Assembly: GCA_964350445.1 (NCBI GenBank)
Contig: CAYGKA010000002.1
Span: 1-64,000, forward strand
Direction of reading: 5' to 3'
DNA from: Hwanghaeella sp964350445
Lineage (GTDB): Bacteria > Pseudomonadota > Alphaproteobacteria > UBA8366 > Aestuariispiraceae
DNA length: 64,000 nt
The translations under genes were made by a program, and so were the position numbers. This document shows positions 60,115 to 64,000 of the stretch, piece by piece. Within the stretch, counting starts at the first letter, position 1, and each line of letters starts with the position of its first letter. The notes under the pieces were generated by a model. That model had not been told where the DNA came from, did no database searches, and was given only the letters and a program-made list of their open reading frames with translations.

Positions 60115-61137
60115 TCAACCGACCGTCCAGGTATGGCCCCGGGTCAGCAGGTCTTCCAATTTGCCTTGGTTTTCCGACGTGGCGGCGGCCATCTGGGCCT
60201 TCATTTCCGCGTCGTAGGTCTGCGCGGCGGGATTGTTGTACAACACGCCCATCGCGACCGGGAAATGCGGCGGTTCCATCCGCGCCAGAAGCCCGGCCAG
60301 AACCGAATTCGTCTCGTCATGGACGAGGATGTCGCCTTCTTCGGCGTCTTCGCCCAAAGTGACGACCTTCAGGGACAGGGTCTTGATGTCGAGCGCGAGG
60401 CCTTTTTGACCGTCCGCGCCGAAGCGCAACGGTTTGCCGTGTTCGACGAGGATTTGCGCGTCCTTCTGGACCTTCTTCTCCATGAAGTTCCCGAACACGC
60501 CGTCATTGTAGACGATGCAGTTCTGCATGATTTCAACGAAACTCATGCCCTTGTGCCCATGGGCCTTGGTCAAGGTCTCCACCAGGTGAGCCTGCATGAT
60601 GTCGCCCGAGCGCGCCACGAACCGCGCCCCGCAGCCAAGCGCGAAGGACGCCGCGTTCACCGGCGTGTCGATAGAACCGGTCGGCGTCGACGGCGACTTG
60701 GTGCCGATCCGGCTGGTCGGGGAATACTGCCCCTTCGTCAGGCCGTAAATCTCGTTGTTGAACAGCAAGTAGTTCATGTCGATGTTTCGGCGCAGCGCGT
60801 GCATCAAATGGTTGCCGCCGATGGATAGCGAGTCCCCGTCCCCGCTGACGACCCAGATATCCAGGTCGGGATTGGCCAGTTTGACACCCGTGGCGACTGC
60901 CGCGGCCCGGCCGTGGATCGTGTGGAAGCCATAGGTCGACATGTAGTACGGGAACCGGGCGGCGCAGCCGATGCCGCTGACGAACACGGATCCTTCCGTC
61001 GTCGCCCCGATATCGGCGAGCGTCTTGTAAACCGCCTTCAGGATCGCGTAATCCCCGCAGCCGGGACACCAGCGGACTTCCTGATCCGAAGCGAAGTCCT
61101 TGGGCTGAAGCTGTTCCGGCGCTGTCTGATTGGTCAT
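60115..61137 (-). CDS. 2-oxoacid:ferredoxin oxidoreductase subunit beta (KorB-type)
   Basis: 340 residues from ATG 61137. Thiamine-diphosphate-binding subunit: the start region WCPGCGDYAILKAVYKTLADIG carries cysteines for the iron-sulfur cluster, and the ThDP motif is VVSGDGDSLSIGGNHLMHALRRNIDMNYLLFNNEIYGLTKGQ. It works with the alpha subunit encoded 20 bases upstream to oxidise 2-oxoglutarate (or another 2-oxoacid) and reduce ferredoxin. The specificity for 2-oxoglutarate versus pyruvate is not certain, but the alpha/gamma fusion partner favours Kor. Confidence 0.93.
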   Translation of the reverse strand: MTNQTAPEQLQPKDFASDQEVRWCPGCGDYAILKAVYKTLADIGATTEGSVFVSGIGCAARFPYYMSTYGFHTIHGRAAAVATGVKLANPDLDIWVVSGDGDSLSIGGNHLMHALRRNIDMNYLLFNNEIYGLTKGQYSPTSRIGTKSPSTPTGSIDTPVNAASFALGCGARFVARSGDIMQAHLVETLTKAHGHKGMSFVEIMQNCIVYNDGVFGNFMEKKVQKDAQILVEHGKPLRFGADGQKGLALDIKTLSLKVVTLGEDAEEGDILVHDETNSVLAGLLARMEPPHFPVAMGVLYNNPAAQTYDAEMKAQMAAATSENQGKLEDLLTRGHTWTVG

Positions 61138-61157
61138 CGTCTTCTCCGTCGAGCGGG

Positions 61158-63029
61158 TCAGCTGAGGCGCGCGCGGATCGCGGCGTCGAGTTCGGAAACT
61201 TTGAAGGGCTGGCCAGCAATTTTGTTCAGGCCTTCGGCCGGCACCAGGTATTCGGCCCGCAGCAGTTTCACCAACTGCCCGGTATTCATTTCCGGCACCA
61301 GGATCTGGTCGAACCCGGACAGCAGGTCCTGCAAGTTCCGCGGCAGCGGCCAAATATGGCGCAGATGGATATGGCTGACATCCAGGCCCTCGGCCCGCGC
61401 GACCGTGACCGCGCGGCTGATCGGCCCATAGGTCGATCCCCAACCGACAATGGCAAGCTTACCGGTCGTGGTTCCCAGGTCGACTTCCTGCTCCGGCACG
61501 TCGAGCGCGATGCGCTGAATTTTCTCCGCCCGCAGCATGGTCATCTTGTGATGGTTCTGCGGATCGTAGGAAATATGACCGCTGCCGTCCTGTTTTTCGA
61601 TCCCGCCGATGCGGTGTTCCAGGCCGGGCGTGCCGGGCTTGGCCCAAGGCCGCGCCAGGGTGTCCGGGTCGCGGGCGAAAGGCTGGAAGTTCTCCGGGTC
61701 GGACGCGAACTGGGTTGGGAAAGGAGTCAGTTTCGTCAGGTCTGGAATCTTCCAGGGCTCGGAAGCGTTGGCCAGGAAGCCGTCGGTCAGCAGAATGACC
61801 GGCGTCATGAATTTGATCGCAATCCGGACCGCTTCCACTGCCGTTTCGAAACAGTCGCTGGGCGAGCGCGTCGCGAGCACGCAAAGCGGCGCATCGCCGT
61901 TGCGGCCCCACACAGACTGGAACAGGTCGGACTGTTCGGTCTTGGTCGGTAGGCCGGTCGATGGGCCGCCGCGCTGTGAATTGACGACGACCAACGGCAG
62001 TTCGGTCGAAATGCCGAGGCCGAGCGCTTCCGTCTTAAGCGCCACGCCGGGGCCGGAACTGGAAGTGACGCCAATCGAACCGGCATAGGACGCGCCGAGC
62101 GCGGCGCAGACAGCCGCGATCTCATCTTCCGCCTGGAAGGTTTCGACATTGTAATGCCGCAGCTCCGCCAGGGTATGCAGCAGCGCCGAAGCGGGCGTGA
62201 TCGGGTAGGAACAGAAGACCATCCGCTGATTGGCCAGCATGGCCCCCGCCGTCAGCCCCCATGCGACCGCCTGGGTGCCGGTGACCGCGCGGTAGAGACC
62301 GGCGTCGATGGGCGCCGGCGGTACGTGGACCGGCCGGATTTCCGACTGCTGCTCGATCGTTTCGCCGAAGGCATGACCGGCGTTCAGCGCGGCAACGTTC
62401 GCGGCCGCGATATCTTCGCGTTTGGCGAATTTCTGCCGTAGCCAGCTGATCGTTTCGGCGCGCTCGCGCTCATACATCCAATAGATCAGGCCAAGCGCCC
62501 ACATGTTCTTGGTACGCAGGCCTTCCTTGTTGGAAACACCGTGTTCCTTGACCGCTTCCAGGGTCATTTTCGACATGTCGACCGAAAGCAGCTTGAAGTT
62601 CGAAAGACTGCCGTCTTCCAGGGGATTTTCCCCGTAGCCCGCCTTGCGGAGATTCTTGTCATTGAAGGTGCCGCTATCGGCGATGATCAAACCGCCCGGC
62701 TTCAAATCCTCCAGATTGACCTTCAGGGCCGCCGGGTTCATCGCCACGAGCACGTCCAGCTGATCGCCGACAGTCTTGATTTTGCGTCCGCCGAAATTGA
62801 TCTGGAATGCCGAAACCCCGAAAGTCGTGCCGATCGGGGCGCGAATTTCGGCAGGAAAATCCGGGAAAGTCGCCAAGTCGTTTCCGGCCAGCGCGGTGGC
62901 CAGCGTGAAACGCCCGCCGGTAAGCTGCATTCCGTCGCCGCTATCGCCGGCGAAACGCACGACCGCGGCTTCCGCAACCAGATGCGCCTGTTCCGATGTC
63001 TGTGTGACGGCGGCACCGTCCATGATCAT
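61158..63029 (-). CDS. 2-oxoacid:ferredoxin oxidoreductase subunit alpha (KorA-type, gamma-alpha fusion)
   Basis: 623 residues. The N-terminal gamma domain (about 20-190: RFAGDSGDGMQLTGGRFTLATALAGNDLATFPDFPAEIRAPIGTTFGVS) is fused to the alpha domain (about 230-620), which has the YPITPASALLHTLAELRHYNVETFQAEDEIAAVCAALGASYAG segment with the catalytic-type Glu, and SSSGPGVALKTEALGLG. This fused form is typical of 2-oxoglutarate:ferredoxin oxidoreductases of aerobic bacteria. Upstream 232 bases separate it from the ferredoxin reductase gene; both read leftward, suggesting an electron-transfer unit. Confidence 0.93.
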   Translation of the reverse strand: MIMDGAAVTQTSEQAHLVAEAAVVRFAGDSGDGMQLTGGRFTLATALAGNDLATFPDFPAEIRAPIGTTFGVSAFQINFGGRKIKTVGDQLDVLVAMNPAALKVNLEDLKPGGLIIADSGTFNDKNLRKAGYGENPLEDGSLSNFKLLSVDMSKMTLEAVKEHGVSNKEGLRTKNMWALGLIYWMYERERAETISWLRQKFAKREDIAAANVAALNAGHAFGETIEQQSEIRPVHVPPAPIDAGLYRAVTGTQAVAWGLTAGAMLANQRMVFCSYPITPASALLHTLAELRHYNVETFQAEDEIAAVCAALGASYAGSIGVTSSSGPGVALKTEALGLGISTELPLVVVNSQRGGPSTGLPTKTEQSDLFQSVWGRNGDAPLCVLATRSPSDCFETAVEAVRIAIKFMTPVILLTDGFLANASEPWKIPDLTKLTPFPTQFASDPENFQPFARDPDTLARPWAKPGTPGLEHRIGGIEKQDGSGHISYDPQNHHKMTMLRAEKIQRIALDVPEQEVDLGTTTGKLAIVGWGSTYGPISRAVTVARAEGLDVSHIHLRHIWPLPRNLQDLLSGFDQILVPEMNTGQLVKLLRAEYLVPAEGLNKIAGQPFKVSELDAAIRARLS

Positions 63030-63261
63030 ACTCCTTCAGTCCGCCGGCGATCCGGCCGGGCCCGGCCCTTGGATGCGGCGAAAGCATTCAACCAGTCCGG
63101 CTTCGCATAGCCCCCCAGGGATGGCCGTTCAAGCCGCTTCAACGCAACGATGATGTGAGGACGCCGAAGTTGACCATGATCCGTCACGCGGTCCGGGCGA
63201 TTTCAGTTAGACGAACACCTCACAGTTTCAAGGGGAAACAGCAGCTTCGACATCATAGGCT

Positions 63262-64000
63262 CTACCGGGACTTCGACCCGATGGCGGCCAGCATTTCCTC
63301 AACGGAAAGGAACTTTTCCCGCGGCGCCCCGGAAGTTCCGGCGCGGGCCTTCTCCGCCGCATCCAGCTTCTGCCAATCATCGAAATCGACAAAGGCGACC
63401 TTCCGTTCCTCAAGTAGGCGCCTCAATCCCGCCTGCCCCGGCTTGCCGGACGGCCCCGCCGCGGCAGCCGCATCGGCGATCATTTTCGCCACGTCGTCAC
63501 CATCGCGTTTGGAGCTGCCGATAACGCCGCTGGGCCCCCGTTTTGCCCATCCGACGGTATAAAGGTTTCCGTCGATCAATCCGTCTTGGTTCAGAATGGC
63601 GCCCGATTTCGCATCGAACCGCACGCCTTCGAAACTGCGCGTCCGGTAGCCGACGGCGGTGACGACCAAGCCGCAGGGGATGGTGAAATATGCGCCGGTT
63701 CCCTGAACGCCACCCCCTTCGCTTACTTCCGTGCGCTCGAACCTGACGCCTTCGACATGGTCGCCGCCCAGCACTTCGACAGGCGACGCATAGAATTCGA
63801 AAAGAACACGCTTGTCGGCGCTTTCGACATGGGCATCCCGGGCGTCGGCGAATTCTTCCATGGTCTGCAGGTTCTTCTCGCGCACCCTTCGGTCGCGGCC
63901 TTCCAAACCGTCCGGCACCTCGTCGGGCAGATGCTCATGCCGGACGATGGAAACAGCGCCTTCGAGTTCCCGCATCTCCCGCAATTCGACATTGGTGAAT
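63262..64000 (-). CDS. FAD-dependent NADPH-ferredoxin/adrenodoxin reductase-like protein (partial)
   Basis: The C-terminal 245 or so residues are present; the gene continues past the right edge. The segment YTVGWAKRGPSGVIGSSKRDGDDVAKMI is the signature of the adrenodoxin reductase/FprA family, which move electrons between NADPH and ferredoxin. A preceding stretch, CGLVVTAVGYRTRSFEGVRFDAKSGAILN, is also typical. It lies upstream of and on the same strand as the 2-oxoacid:ferredoxin oxidoreductase genes, so it may supply or drain the ferredoxin pool. The N-terminal FAD and NADPH motifs are outside the window. The spacer 63030-63261 shows no gene. Confidence 0.85.
   Translation of the reverse strand, partial: FTNVELREMRELEGAVSIVRHEHLPDEVPDGLEGRDRRVREKNLQTMEEFADARDAHVESADKRVLFEFYASPVEVLGGDHVEGVRFERTEVSEGGGVQGTGAYFTIPCGLVVTAVGYRTRSFEGVRFDAKSGAILNQDGLIDGNLYTVGWAKRGPSGVIGSSKRDGDDVAKMIADAAAAAGPSGKPGQAGLRRLLEERKVAFVDFDDWQKLDAAEKARAGTSGAPREKFLSVEEMLAAIGSKSR

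Noticed and set aside
1..64000. CRISPR arrays, insertion sequences, prophage genes or tRNA genes
   Set aside because: No regular repeat-spacer array, transposase, integrase, phage structural gene or tRNA cloverleaf could be recognised anywhere in the window.

Overview
The window is about 64 kb of GC-rich chromosomal DNA from an alphaproteobacterium. It looks most like a free-living, probably marine, Rhodospirillales-type lineage. The indicators are PhaR-regulated polyhydroxybutyrate genes, a PmbA/lipid A gene block with DUF374 and WaaA, a CtaA-type heme A synthase, a TRAP transporter, a soluble chemoreceptor with a characteristic C-terminal domain, and a probable PlcP/Agt lipid-remodelling pair. 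I did not identify a species. A 100-N scaffold gap lies at 24962-25061. Its flanks repeat the same 55 bases, so the gene across it appears intact once the artefact is removed.

Layout. 1-497 is non-coding and carries a strong leftward promoter with stable-RNA-like features. 498-14107 holds envelope, transport and proteostasis genes: an M23 endopeptidase, a TPR protein, a deformylase-like protein lacking metal ligands, several permeases, an M14 carboxypeptidase and ClpB. 14337-16858 holds a 2-oxoglutarate dioxygenase, a PhnZ/TmpB-like HD oxygenase and a solute-binding-fold protein with no signal peptide. This is a candidate phosphonate (possibly trimethylaminoethylphosphonate) catabolic set. 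19077-24605 is a leftward LysR-amidase-TRAP module, flanked on one side by the broken 5' end of a thiamine-diphosphate enzyme gene and on the other by the intact gene (24774-26647), which precedes dadA.

28054-35198 is a mix of regulators, transporters and small enzymes (MFS/GlxA pair, GFA protein, dusA, FNT channel, VOC protein, YaiI, PAS protein). 35221-46648 holds pmbA, purD, xseA, a second M23 protein and a lipid A/LPS block (lauroyl acyltransferase, lpxK, waaA, DUF374, msbA). 46730-49872 holds a GT4 glycosyltransferase, an LpxH-like metallophosphoesterase best read as PlcP, and a divergent diacylglycerol-kinase-like gene. Together these could remodel phospholipids to glycolipids under phosphate stress, and a partial Pho box lies in the divergent spacer.

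50030-54750 contains a glycine-zipper lipoprotein, a compact structured candidate small RNA with its own promoter and terminator, and a PHA cluster: thiolase, a PhaC-like synthase overlapping a small coiled-coil partner gene by 167 bases, and divergent phaR. 54824-58915 holds a PAS-GGDEF(degenerate)-EAL protein and a soluble chemoreceptor. 58954-64000 holds ctaA, a two-subunit 2-oxoacid:ferredoxin oxidoreductase and a truncated NADPH-ferredoxin reductase.

The observations I rate highest are the candidate sRNA at 50621-50737, the PlcP/Agt/kinase lipid-remodelling locus, the TRAP module bounded by a broken gene copy, the TmpA/TmpB-like phosphonate pair, and the long overlap between phaC and its small partner. 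All names rest on reading motifs and recalled family features; no database search was run.
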